Of a stretch of 64,000 nt of DNA, positions 1-13,121 are shown in pieces. The DNA is from Apostichopus japonicus. Its lineage: Eukaryota > Echinodermata > Holothuroidea > Aspidochirotida > Stichopodidae. Made by a program: the position numbers and the translations under genes. Below the pieces are notes generated by a model, which saw nothing but the letters and a program-made list of their open reading frames with translations, searched no databases and was not told the DNA's origin. How positions within the stretch are numbered: position 1 is the stretch's first letter; every line of letters begins with the position of its first letter. The DNA lies in assembly GCF_037975245.1 (NCBI RefSeq), contig NC_092579.1:2905001-2969000 (forward strand), written 5' to 3'.

Positions 1-985
1 ACGTAGCAGTTTCATATTTTGATTTGGACATCGGTAAAAGATTAAAACTGCAGATGTTCGAATTCCATGTGATTTCATATCCCTCTCCATATTAACAAAT
101 GGTACTTTTATTAATTGCTTATAATCTAATTGTCGACAAGTAGGGAGTTAACACTTTATCCTTAAATTTTAATACCGTTGGAATGTTTGGATGGCTGTCG
201 ATGTTCTTCATTGAGAATTTCTTCAAACTGCCCTTTATTTTTTTTTTCGTAGAAATGTTATCTTTTTGTGAGTGAAACTGTAGGTTAATAACCATGATGA
301 CATAAGTCACTCTACTTTTGCCGATCACAAAATATCAGTGTCGTAGCTCCATACCAATACAGGGTGAGTCAAGTAAAAAACGACTGCTAAATGACGCTTT
401 TGTGACAACAAAAGTGATAAACACTCAATTGCTTTATGCTCTCAAATATATGTATTACTGTAACTCCTTAAACTTCAATGGTACTTTTCACTTAATTGTA
501 TATACTTTCACTTCATTTCTAGCCATTGCTGAAGAGGGTTTCAGTGGTAAAATGTAAAAGTATTTTGGAGGGATTTTACTTACTTTCTTCACAGATAAAA
601 ACAAAGAAATCCGCGCGCAAGACACTCTATAACCCCATAGCAAGCTACCTCTTTCCAGGCCGAAAGCCATGAATTCTGAGGAATTCTGGCCATTCATGTC
701 TTACTTACCTTAATACTTTCGACAAGGTTGGATCACTCCTCTCGGAAGGAAAAATGAATTATGCGATGGTGGTGGCGTGTGTGACGCTTTGGTATAAACA
801 CTGTAACGCCAAAAGTATTTGGTTGAAGGACATACATGGTGTGTGGATGCACCGTAATGGGTACAAGAACCCTATGCTTTTCTGAGTATAGATCAAATGT
901 CTTTGGAAGCCAACAGAGGTAAACGTCTGAAAATCTGGTAAACGTGATAACTCAAAAGTTGCATGTTCGTTAAATTTCATACTTG

Positions 986-988
<3 letters not shown>
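1..988. repeat. Copy 1 of a direct repeat matching 14159-15395 (3' flank of an ApoL-like gene)
   Basis: The block aligns throughout to 14159-15395, with scattered substitutions and small indels. Shared landmarks are the opening 'tttcatattttgatttgga', the 'ccgcgcgcaagaca' stretch and the 'gacaaggttggatcactcct' stretch. The second copy begins about 190 bp after the stop codon of gene A, so this block is best read as the 3' flank of a preceding paralogue whose last exon lies just left of base 1. No convincing coding potential is seen. The match ends at 988, where a TA microsatellite begins. Confidence 0.7.
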
Positions 989-1046
<58 letters not shown>

Positions 1047-1080
1047 AATAAATATATATATATATATATATGTATATATA
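989..1080. repeat. TA microsatellite
   Basis: Almost pure alternating TA with a few interruptions. It abuts the LTR-like block at 1082. Confidence 0.95.
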
Positions 1081-1081
1081 G

Positions 1082-1637
1082 TGTGATGCCGTTGGTCATC
1101 ATATAAGTCGCCCTCTATTTGTCGTAGGCTACATTACGTAATAATTACAGGTCACGTGATGTCTGCTCATCAGCTCAGCTGAAGCAGACCTCACGACTTG
1201 TGACCAGTCTTCGCTCCCGATCTGAATCGTTTGGTTCGGTAGTAGCCCTGGCTCCGACCAATGTGGTCGTACTTGTATCTGTCTTGTATTCGTCTTTTAT
1301 ACACTTTTGTACGTATCGTTATAGGACTCTACTTCGGTATTGAGACCTCGTTTGTGACCATTATCGTTAAGTGCATGTTTTCTACCTATTATTGAGGGCT
1401 TCGTGCCGATGTATTGTTTGTACCGTGGTTGTTTATAGTAATAGATTGCGAAATCTACACAGCGCTTGTTCTTTACTAGTGTATTTATGTGTTATATCTT
1501 TTGCATGTAATAGCGAGATTTAAGGCTCGTCGTTACTAACATACAACCATCCAAGCCGCATTTGTTTCCATACCACCACCAGTCCTCAGCAGGGAATATT
1601 TGGACGCACCAGAATCTTAGACTGAGTTAGCGTTACA
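1082..1637. mobile_element. Possible solo LTR
   Basis: A 556-bp block of ordinary composition is sandwiched between two TA-rich microsatellites. It begins TGTGATG and ends GCGTTACA, giving the TGT...ACA termini typical of LTRs, and contains an internal TATAAG. No target-site duplication can be read because both flanks are TA repeat. No internal retroviral-type coding sequence adjoins it. The termini alone are weak evidence. Confidence 0.4.
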
Positions 1638-1722
1638 ATATATACATATTTATACACACATATATATATTTATTTTTATATATATGTATGTACAATATAT
1701 ATGTGTGTATATATATATATAA

Positions 1723-1771
<49 letters not shown>
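1638..1771. repeat. AT-rich microsatellite (TA with TATG/TACA variants)
   Basis: Alternating TA with interspersed TATGTA and ACACACA units, ending in about 40 bp of pure TA. Confidence 0.9.
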
Positions 1772-1772
<1 letters not shown>

Positions 1773-1992
1773 CATTAACATAAAGTCTGTTCACAGTATC
1801 TATTTCGAGATCCGGCTTTGGGAATCACAAATGATTTCGAGTTGGTTAGCATCATGTTTGATCTCTAGAGTAAGGCAAAATATGTCACCAAAAACAGAGC
1901 TAGTATTGTTCGATACAGGTGAAAAACGCCTACAGTGGAATTACGACCTTCCTTACCGGTTTCGAACCTGTGGACATACAATCAGCGTTCAT

Positions 1993-2060
1993 AGCCTATA
2001 GTTGGTTAGGGTATCCGCGTACAAAGCGGAAGGCCCGTGGTTCGAATCCCTATGGAGGCT
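1993..2060 (+). other. tRNA-like sequence, probably a tRNA-derived SINE head
   Basis: An A-box-like TAGTTGGTTAGG and a B-box-like GGTTCGAATCC lie at tRNA spacing, with a five-pair anticodon-like stem (TCCGC/GCGGA) enclosing a 7-nt loop. The acceptor and T stems pair poorly, so a functional tRNA is unlikely. A second B-box-like GGTTCGAAACC lies about 35 bp upstream on the minus strand (near 1957-1967). Confidence 0.4.
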
Positions 2061-2240
2061 GATAGTTTTTTCACTGTTCTGGATTTTCAACTCACTACAA
2101 TTTCAATTAGGCCTATATATAAGACAAGGTAATTTACTTTGTCCGGATATCCAACCTCGTACGGATCATATCCACCCTTGTGTGTTCACGTTTGCTCACA
2201 ACGAGCGCTCGCGGTCTCTTCCAACCTATCACTGTATGTC

Positions 2241-2268
2241 GGTGATGATGATGATGATGATGATGATA
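2241..2268. repeat. (GAT)n microsatellite
   Basis: Nine tandem GAT/ATG triplets. Reading frames across it give poly-Met or poly-His and are not genes. Confidence 0.9.
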
Positions 2269-2716
2269 TGTCTTAGTTTTTATGACCAGATTTTGCGCCA
2301 TTGTTTGGCTCAAAATCTGTGGGATAGTGTCGAGAGCCAAAAAAATAAACAAACAACATTTCGCCTCATACACCTGCGTATTATGGGTACCATATCTCTT
2401 ATATAGCGGCGCAGCGCGCTGCTAACGAAAACTTGACGTAGTTGGAACGGGTCTATGTTACGCGCATGAGCACAGAGTGGAAATCCCCTCGAAAGCAAAC
2501 ATCTATGAAACAAATACCCAACAACAGTACGCCTATGGGATAATAAAACGACGTGTTACTGTGCTGAGCCTGATACGTACGGTACACACTCGCATGGATT
2601 AAAACATTGCCAATCTCTTGACTTAGTAAAGAGGAATTTAACTTCGAAATGTTCTATTTAATGACTATTATAAAGTGTACATTCAACTGACTGTAGTACC
2701 AAGTTCACTTTCAGCA

Positions 2717-2817
2717 ATGGGATATCTCAAGTTCTTTTTTTTTGCAATCATGCAGCCAATACTAGCAATCTTCCTTATATTGATGGCGGGACTGTTGACG
2801 GAGTCTACATTCAGTCG
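2717..2817 (+). CDS. Gene A exon 1 (signal peptide)
   Basis: 33 codons plus 2 nt before a CG|GTGAGT donor. The product is a strongly hydrophobic N terminus with a Phe/Ile/Leu core, as expected for secretion. A second in-frame ATG at codon 12 would also leave a usable signal core, so the exact start is uncertain. Confidence 0.7.
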
Positions 2818-5800
2818 GTGAGTATTAATGCGATTGCTTGTTGTAGTGATGTATGAGTAGCTGTAGGCCTATAATATATTAGTGTTAGCCCAAGGAGTGT
2901 TAGCTCAGTGGTTAACGCCGGTGCCTTTCAATCATAAGGTCCCGAGTTCGAGTCACTCCAAGATTAATGTAAGTCGTCCAGTTACAGAGTTGTATACAAT
3001 TGAAAGCATCTCAAGTAAATAGTCAACCAGAAACTGTAAACTTGTTAGATAATTAATAAATAATTAATAAATAACTATAATGTAATAATAACACAAGACA
3101 GGTTATTCCAGTTGTTGAGGCTCTGTATTCAATAGTCATAATCAGTATATAGTACTATAGTAGAACAATCTGTTATATAAGCTCATTTACTCTTAAATCC
3201 ATATATGGGCAAAGATAGGCTAGGATGGTGGCTGGGGTCAGGGTAAGTATGTAACCTCCAGGTATGACTGGCAGTGGTTGGTCTAAACTACAGGTTGCAG
3301 TACAATATGTTACATCTCCCTTTCTTTGTAAGTTAAATGATGTCACAACAACTAGTGTATAAAATATAATGACTACATGAAATTTTAACATAGTGGTTAA
3401 ATACAAACATTATAGTGGTTAAATACATAGATTAAGAATATCTTATTTACATGACGTAGTCCTTTGCCCAGACAGGTTTTGTTTTTAGTCTAGAGCTTCT
3501 ACGTATCTCTTCATTAGTCTCAGTATTCTCTCGCATGTCTCTCTCCTCACTTTCTGGGTCAATAAGCTGCATGTCAAGCTCTTTCAATGAGTCATAGTTT
3601 TCCTTAGTTTTACGAAGGTGTTTACGGTTTCGACGATAATTTGTACCATCAAGTGTTTCGACAATGTATGAGCGGGGTTGACCCGTTCGAGAAGTCACTG
3701 TTGCTGGGACCCACCCCTTTTCTGTTTGCATTCTTATGTTTTCACCGGGATAAAGTTGGGCTAGGGGTCTTGCTTGCCTGTCAAAGTAGGTTTTCTGCAT
3801 TTGTCGTTTTTCAGCAAGTCGTTTGGTTACAGTGTCCGGTTTCAATATACGGGGTTGCAGGAGCCGTTCACTAGTGGGTAGTCTTGTTTTAGTTCTGCGT
3901 CCAAATAGTCGTTGGGCGGGTGACCCGAGGATGTCATCTCTGGGGGTATTGCGATACTCAAGCAATGCTAAATATGGATCTTGACCATCCTCTTTTGTCT
4001 TTGTAAGCAAGCCCTTTGCTATCTGTACAGCCTTTTCGGCCATACCATTCGACTGAGGGTGGTACGGACTAGAAGTTGTATGGTGAAATTGAAACAAATG
4101 TGAAAATTCAGAAAAACAATTACTGCTAAATTGTGGCCCGTTGTCACTTACAAGTGTGTCTGGTATCCCATGTCGTGCAAATTGAGATTTCAAATTTGTT
4201 ATTACAGTTTCGCTTTTCGTGTTTGGGAGATGTGCCATTTCAAAATATCCCGAATAGTAATCAATCAAAATTAAATAATCTTTACCATTCCATTCAAACA
4301 AATCTGCACCAATTTTTGCCCATGGCCTTGTTGGAACATCATGCGGCATCAGGGGTTCTTTGGTGTTTTAATTTCTGTATTTGTTACAAATCTCACATTT
4401 AGATATAAGATCTTCAATCTCAGCATTCATCTGAGGCCAGAATAGAACATCCCTGGCCCTTCGTTTGCATTTTTCAATGCCAAAATGAGCACTATGAATT
4501 TGCGCCAGAATGTCACGCCTCATTTTTAGTGGAACGATAACTTTATCACCCCTGAATAGTATCTCGTCATTGACAGTAATTTCATGCTTGTAGCTCCAAT
4601 AAGGCCTTGCGCAGACTGGAAGTTCTGACCGTGTCTCAGGCCAACCCTCTCCGATATATTTCACAAGAGTTTGCAAACTAATGTCCTCTACTGTGAGTTG
4701 TCTTAGTTTAATTAACTTTTCATTTGACATAGGAAGCATCTGAATCTGAGCTATTTCAAATGCTTTCTCTCCTAGATTATCAGCCATTTCAGCCAAGCTA
4801 CACCTAGACAAAGTGTCAGCTATGTACAATTCTTTACCCGGTTTGTAATTAACTGACAAAGGGTACTTTTGAACTTTCAAAAGCATCTGTTGGAGCCTGT
4901 GGGGAGTTTGGTACAACGGTTTTGTAAATATTGCCTCTAAGGGCTTGTGATCGGTTTCGACATTGATTGACTTTTGACCATACAAATATTCGTGGAACCT
5001 TTCACAACCGAATACAATCCCTAACATTTCTTTTTCGATTTGTGCGTAATTTTGTTGGCTTTTGGTCATTGATTTTGATGCATAGGCTATTGGGGCGCCC
5101 TCTTGAAGTAGCACAGCTCCAAGCCCCTGACTACTTGCATCTACAGATATAGTAACCTCTTTGTTTACGTCAAACAATTTCAGCACAGGTGTTTTTGTGA
5201 TTTTCTCTTTTAGTTTTTGGAAACTCTTTTGTTTCGTTTCATCCCATTCCCATTGGACACCTTTTTCTAGTAGTGCCCGAAGGGGCGCACTTTCTACCGA
5301 CAAATTTGGAATGAATTTTGCCACATAGGTAACCATCCCCATGAACCTCCGGAGGCTCTCCTTGTCATGTGGAGGCTCCATTTCACTTATCGCCCTTACC
5401 TTTTCTGGGTCTGGCTTCAGTCCATTAGAAGTTAACACATGTCCCAAATATGAAATTTGAGGCTTTCTTAATTGACATTTGTCCTTGTTTAACTTAACGT
5501 TTCTGTCTCTTGCTCGTTGCAACAATTGTTCCAATCGTTGGTCATGCTCAATGTCGTCTTTTCCCCACACAAGAATATCGTCGGCTACGATTTCAATGCC
5601 TTCCAGATCTTCAAACACCTGACTCATCACATCTTGGAAGACTTCTGGAGCAGAACAGATTCCAAATGGTAGGCGGTGGAACTTGTATCTCCCAAAAGGT
5701 GTGTTGAATGTGCACAGGTTGGTACTTTCCTCATCAAGGTTGACCTGCCAGAACCCAGAGCTGGCGTCCAGCACAGAAAATACTTGGGCGTCGGGCATCC

Positions 5801-8800
5801 GCGAAATCACTTCTTCTATCGTGCGCATTGGGAAGTGTTCCCTTTTGATGGCTTTGTTCAAATCCCGCGGATCTATACAAATCCTAATTTTATTAGGCTT
5901 GATTACGGTGACCATACTGTTCACCCATGCAGTAGGCTCGCGAACGCGTGAAATAACATTCATACGTTCCATCCGATTTAGTTCTTTGCGTATCCTCTCT
6001 CGGAGGGCTACTGGGACCTTACGCGGTGGATGTACGACCGGGGCAATGGTGGGGTCGACGGTTATATGGTGTGTTACATCTGTAACTGATCCCAGTCCAG
6101 TAAATACATCTTTGTATTTCTCAAGCAGATCTAGCTCTGCTGTTGATTCTTCACTGTCTAACTCCTGAGTCTTAAATACTCTCTTGATCAATGACAGCTG
6201 CTCACACGATGGTAGTCCTAATAGACAAGGAACTACTCCATCTACGACCTGAAAATTTATCACATAAAACCGGTCTTTATATTCACAGGCTATGTCAACA
6301 CAGCCAATCGTTTTGAGCTTTTGTCCTCCGTACGCGACTAGTTTAGCTTTTGATTTCTTCGGTGGTTCATTCGTTATCTGCTCGTAGATACTTTTACTAA
6401 TCACATTACACTCTGCGCCCGTGTCAATTGTGAAGTTGACTAAACATTCATTTAGAGACAGCTGAACCTCCCAGTTTTTGTCTGTTTTCGGGCCTTTTGC
6501 TTTTTCCACTTTTGTCATACCGATAAAAAATTCAGTTTCACTGTCAGTGTCCGATCCAGTCGCTTGGTTTATCACTCGAATGTCTTTTTGGCTTTGAGAT
6601 CTCTGCTTCTTGCTGTTGCTTTGCGTGTACGCCAATTTTTGATTGTTTCGGCATACCACGGCAAAATGATTTAGTTTCCCACACGAATTGCATTTGGCAC
6701 CTATCGCCGGACAGTCATGTTCCCTATCCCAAGATCGTCCACATTTGTAACAGTTTCTATTACCACTACTGGTTTGCGATTTTTGTGACTTTCCTCGTGT
6801 GTTAGAGTTGTACGATCTTACCTGGTGTATTAGTAAGTTTGTCTCCCCTGCCAATGATTTCATTTGCGCCGAAGTCGCTTCGCTGGCGCGGCAAATGTCG
6901 ATCGCTTTGCCAAGTGTTAAAGACTCCTCCCTAAGAAGACGTCTGCGTACTTGGTCATCGTGTATGCCACATACAATTCGATCGCGAATCAAGCCGTCAG
7001 TGAGTTCCCCGAATTCGCATCCTTTAGATTTGTTTCTCAAATCCGTAACGTATTGGTCGATAGGCTCACTCGACTTTTGGTTGCGTGTATTAAAAATATG
7101 ACGCTCCCAGGTAATGTTTTTTTTTTGGCTTACAAAATGCCTCAAACTGATCCATAACTTTGTTAAGTTTCCAGCAATCTCCTTCCTCCTCCCATTTGAA
7201 GGAGTTATAGATTTCTACAGCGTCCTCCCCAGCAATATGAAGTAGTGCTGAAGTTTTTACTTTATCTGTTTTAGCGCTTAGTCCACTAGCTTCCAGATAT
7301 AGGAGCAACATCTGTCTCCATTTTCTCCAGTTTTCAGCCAGATTTCCTTGCAGACTTAATGAACTTGGTTGCTTTAACTGATCCATTTTGAAATGTCCAC
7401 AATGGTGTTCACTTCTGACACCATGTAAACTTGTTAGATAATTAATAAATAACTATAATGTAATAATAACACAAGACAGGTTATTCCAGTTGTTGAGGCT
7501 CTGTATTCAATAGTCATAATCAGTATATAGTACTATAGTAGAACAATCTGTTATATAAGCTCATTTACTCTTAAATCCATATATGGGCAAAGATAGGCTA
7601 GGATGGTGGCTGGGGTCAGGGTAAGTATGTAACCTCCAGGTATGACTGGCAGTGGTTGGTCTAAACTACAGGTTGCAGTACAATATGTTACAGAAACGAT
7701 CAAGCTGTCCAATGTTTTTAAGCAGTTTTGGAGCAATCAAACGTCTGGTACTTATCAAAGTACATTGCCATCGCAGTACTCTGTACAGCAAGTTCCACCA
7801 TCACTTCGAAGCTTCACCCTTGTAAAAACTATAACTTATTCGATTTATTGTCTTTTCAGTTTTGGATCGTTAACATATAAGTAATCCTTACCTTCAAAGA
7901 AGGACAGTCATCTGCAATGAGACGTATACACTCACAGTCGATGGCCGAAGTATTGTTTTACGAACTTATGGTTGTAAATGTACACAAACAAGTCCGCGCA
8001 AAAGCAAAGAAAAAAACATTTTAACACATTTTTTAACAAAGTTGTCTCATGACAGTCGCCAGTTCATACAGTATACGTGTATGCGAATCACGACCCACTG
8101 TGTGCACGTGTATGTTCATGTGAATACACACACCCATACTGTAAGCAAGAACTTCCCAATTCAGCATCAAAGGTGCAAGACCAGCCAATGAGAAGCGAGG
8201 TATGCAAATGATGGCCTTTACCGCGCTGGGAAAAAGATCTCGCTCCCTGGACACCACCCACCTATGCAGCAAAATCCATAGAAATTAAATTCTCTTCCTT
8301 TCACGTATTTTGTGCTTTAATCTCGCTACGGAAGAACAATGAATACCAGCACTCAGGGGTGGCGATTTGTTTCAAATATTGGGGGGGGGGGGTTGCATTT
8401 GCTTAGTTGGCGCGCAGCGTATAAGAAAATTTCTGGTTTTGATATGGCACTTCTCGAGCTTGAAAATGACCAACCAGAAGAACACTTTTGTTTGAGAACC
8501 AAGTTTTTCCCAATAGTTTTTTTTTCTTCATCCATAACCTTTTTCAAGATTGTCACCAGTCACACATCATGTTCGACCTCATCGCATCTCCTGTGGATCA
8601 TTGCTTTTGTAGGTAATTCTACGTAACGGCCCACAATACCCGTCAGCCCTTTCAAGGTTTTAAGCCCATTATTTGTTCAAAATTGGAATAATAAATTCAC
8701 TTCAAAACATACCCATAATGTTGCACAAAATTTCATCTGTGGACAACCAATATAAAAAAAACCTTCCAACCCCTAACAGACCGGTCAAAATTGCACGAGT

Positions 8801-11800
8801 AGAGGGAAGTATGATGAAGAATGTTGGTCAGGGAATTTTTGAAAATTCAGACACAGTTAATTTATTGGTATACAACAAATATTAAAACCTCTTATAACGG
8901 CCACTTTAAAACTTCGATATCATAAAAAAATTAAAAACTATGCTCAAGGGGGAGGGGCGGTTCCCCCCCTTCGCCCCCACCCTTGGCTACGCGCCTGCGG
9001 TTAGAAATCTTGAAGAAACAGGCCAAATGGAAACCCAGTAAACCCATAACATTGTGGATCATAATAATAGTAAACAGTTCTTATATAGCGCAAGTTACAA
9101 TAAAGTCTCGCCGCGCTGTACAAAAGAAAGTGAAAGATATGTACACAATATACAATAGGAGTAAACATAACAATTATAACAATGAAAACAGGTGTGTCTT
9201 CAAAACAGTTTTGAACATCTCCATAGACACGACATCCTTTATGTTGAGTGGGAGTTTATTCCAAATGAGGATTGAGGAGTACTGGAAAGATCACTCGCCA
9301 TAAGATTTAGTGGACACAGGGTGCATAGAGAGCAAAGGTTGGGTGCTAGAGCGCAGACGGCGAGTTGGGGTATAGCTTTGAACAAGTTCACCAAAGTAGT
9401 GTGGCGCAGTACCATGAATACATTTAAAGGTTAAACGGAGTACCTTGTAAGTTTGACAGGTGAAGGTCATGAAGTATGGGGGTGATGTGAGAGACAGGGC
9501 TAGTGATAGTTATCAGCCTGGCAGCAGAATTTCGAATGCGTTGCGATTTAACCAGTTAGCTATCAGGGAGACCAAAGACCACACTATTTCAGTAGTCAAA
9601 GCGTGATGTAATAAAAGCATGGACAAGTCCCTCGGTTGTTTGATTGTTCAAAAACGACGAATTTTACCAATCTTATGAAGAGCGAGAAATGCAGCCCGGC
9701 AGATATCATTTACATGACACTCCATGTTCAGATTTTTGTCAAATATGACTCCTAAGTTACGAACATGTGAAACAGGTGCAATCGAGGCATGTGAAACTCT
9801 AACAAGTGGGATTGGAGTGACAGATCTCATATATATGATTGTACGTACTTAGACTCATGCACAAGAGATGTACAGACATTATGGTAATAATCATGAGAAA
9901 CAACATGCTATATGGTCACAGGTCACAGAAACGACCACGAGGAGTCATTTACCTCATGCAGCATGTGCTGGATGAAGTTTTAGCCACCGCCAAATATGAT
10001 TTGGATAAATAATCTCACGCATTATTTTTTATTTATAGACACAAAAAAAACTATGCCACCAAATATTGGGGGGATATTAGATACTATATCCCCCACCTAA
10101 AATATTGGGTGGGGGACATGTCCCCCCCCCCCGTCCCCCCATGATCGCCACCCGTGTCTGCACTCCCATTCAATGCCAGTGTACAGTTGTAATTATAAAT
10201 CTAGTTGCCGCTATTGTTGGTTAAATTTTCCGAAACGTTGCTCAGCTATAGTCACTTCAGTCGGTCCTGGGGGTGGGGTGGGGTAGGACGTGTGCCCTAG
10301 CCCCTTTAATTCTCCCGTACTGTGTACTTCAGTTACGCAGCAACTCCTCAATTTCATAATTCTCGTCAGGATTTGGTGTTAGCGTAAATCGTCAATTCGA
10401 CATAGATATTAAGTAACATAAGATATGTGGTGTTATACTAACACAGTTCGTCTATGCAACTCCTATGTGCATACAAAACCACCATACGATTCACGTTGTA
10501 TAGTTAACTTTAGAAATGATACCAAGTTATATTTTTTTCTCATAGAAATGATGACTATGAAAACCAGAAACTGATCACAGAGAAGATGAAAATTGTTGCG
10601 GCAAGTTTGAAGGTAAATAATACTTTGATCCAAAGTTGTTAATATGTATATCCTCTTCATGATTCCGCTTGATTTTGTAAAAAAAAAATGCTATTTCGTT
10701 TAGGCCTACCCATACTTTACTGAAACATTTTTGTCAAACTTATAATCTGTTAATATCGTTATCTAAGTCTGTCATGAGCCTGCAATAGTGGCGTCACCAG
10801 ATATTTGGATGTAAGGTTGGGGAGGTGGGGGGGGGGGGAGGCTGGGGAGGCACAGCAAAATGAGAACAAAATCAGTAATTTTGTTGGCGTAGGTGTGTAC
10901 AAGTATCTGTGACACCGTTCTTGTAAACACGGTATCTCAAAGAGGGATAGTTGGATGGACCTTAAACTTTGTGTGTAGATGCCACTTATTTAGCCAAACA
11001 TGCGAAAACCTTGTTAATTACAATATTTCAAGACTGCAATCTTGGTTGCATCTCATATTTACCACGAGGGTGCTCCATATTGAGTAAATGAACCCTATTG
11101 TTTTAGTTGGTGGTCTCAACTGTTGTACCGTCTTTCATGGAAGCTTGCTCACAGTGTCAGCAAGCTAGGTTTAAACCAATCAGTTTTATGTGACCTAAAA
11201 AGTGGATGTACTCTGCCAGTAGCTGCGCATTTGTGCAAGGATCACCCTTGATGCAACCATACATAGGGACTCACCTAAACGTGAACCAAGTATCGTGTCT
11301 ACTCTGGCCGTAAGGTCCTCAACTATCGGCACCTATAACCGTCTGTACAAAATGCCTAGACTATGAAAGTGACAATTAAAGAGTATGACAAATCGAGACA
11401 ACATAACTGAAATACCACGCGACACCCGTATAACAAAGCAACACTCTACATGAAGGCTATGTCCCCAAACAAACCCTGTCACCTTACAAATTAAGTAACT
11501 CAGAATGTGCATATTAGTGAAGTTACTCCATAATCGAATCAACACAATGGCTAAAATAATCCAATTCGGCATAAAGGTACTGAACAACAGAAAAGTAATA
11601 ATAAGATAAATGTAAATACAAACAATGCACATAACAAAACAGCTTAAGTTCAAATAACAAAATCTCCCTACACAACCCAAGCATATGCCAAGTAATGGAG
11701 CGCACTCCATATGCAAATTCAGAGACAAGATGGCCCATGTCATTGAATACAATGTTCACACACACGCAGTGCCATCTTCCACAGTATTACCCCATGTAGC

Positions 11801-13041
11801 ATTCACTGTCTCCTAACTTAAAGAAGAATATGACTTAAAACAGCTAAGTATATAACACAACTATACTTTACAACTTATACATAATAAACAACTACCATCA
11901 GGCACATGCATCTTACAAAACGCTTGTTTCATTCTGGACGCAAAACATAGGTGTTCCATACGTTATCTGTATTGTGAAACTCATATTGAACACCCATAGG
12001 GTAATTTTTCCGCTCTCCCTTCATCTGATTGTTCATTTCTAATTAATGATAATATAACGTTGTTTACACTTTCTCTCTGTATAGGAACTCGACATATACT
12101 GCGAGCGGTACAGCCACATAAACTACCGTGATCTTCACCAAATTGCAAACCAACTTGATTCTGACCTTGCGTATGCATCTGACCATGTTAGCATGCTATC
12201 CTCGCAGGCAGGAATACTTGGTTCAGTAATGATGGCTTCTTCCATTATACCTACCCCTTTGAGTGGTCTTCTGTTTTGTTACGGTGGTTACTTAACCGCA
12301 GGTTCTACTGTGGGGCATGCTGGTAATACCGCCTATAAGTTTTTGAAAAAGCCTATAGATGTCCGCAAACTTGAAGACACTTTTGAACAAGTTCGCGAGT
12401 TTATGGAAAATGCTCAGGTTGTTGAAGTCTCCCATGAAGGTAGAGGAAACTTATCTACAGGGGCAACATTGCTTACCGTCAGTGACGTGTATTTCAGTGG
12501 AGAGGAAACAGAAGCGATTCTTCTCAAACTTCATGAAATTGAAGAATATATATCGTTGGTGGGAAATGATAAAGTAAGCAAAAAGGACCTGCTCAAGCTT
12601 TGCAAATGGATGAACAATGTTCTAAAATATTTCACTGGTGTGGGCTTCAACTTTCAGACCTTGACCATAGAGTACCATAACCATAAGAATCCCACACAAG
12701 ATGTTAGCGGTACTGTGGTGCAACTTTTCTCACCTCCTAGTGGCGGACTATTGACATCAGAAATGAAGAGCATAACCAGTGGCGTATTACAGAATGTTGC
12801 TGCAGGGCAAGCGGTAAGCAATGATATACTGTTAGTAAATTAACATATCTTAGTTTACGTGTGTGTGTTTTGGTTTCATTTAATTTTCATTTAATTTATT
12901 TATTTTCACATGAATAGAATTGTTTCTTGATAGGCTTTTTCGTTATATATATAAAACGACAGAAACATAACGAAACACACACATGACCTTCAACATAGTT
13001 CAAACACCCACACACACACACACACGCACACGCACCCACAC

Positions 13042-13121
<80 letters not shown>

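Larger units (their letters stand above)
3035..7692 (-). mobile_element. Full-length Ty3/gypsy (Mag/SURL-like) LTR retrotransposon
   Basis: A 4658-bp element in reverse orientation within intron 1 of gene A. It is flanked by the 5-bp target duplication GAAAC (3030-3034 and 7693-7697). The LTRs begin TGT and end ACA and appear identical except for one 11-bp tandem unit (AATTAATAAAT) extra in the copy at 3035. A primer-binding site abuts the 5' LTR and a polypurine tract abuts the 3' LTR. The internal region encodes gag, CCHC knuckle, aspartic protease, RT, RNase H and integrase on the minus strand. Two lesions interrupt the frame: a homopolymer frameshift in gag at 7117-7126 and an in-frame TAA before the integrase core near 4368. 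Near-identical LTRs mean recent insertion. Confidence 0.95.

Noticed and set aside
2002-2406. 134-codon frame
   Set aside because: It spans a tRNA-like repeat and the (GAT)n tract (poly-Met), with no family resemblance.
2894-3003. A functional tRNA gene
   Set aside because: It has A and B boxes, but the sequence continues into a body shared with another dispersed copy and the stems pair imperfectly.
5683-6168. 161-codon plus-strand frame
   Set aside because: It is an antisense shadow of the Ty3 RT region.
11333-11765. Hydrophobic minus-strand frame of 139 codons
   Set aside because: It is Cys/Leu/Ile-rich intron sequence without domain pattern, homologue or splice context.
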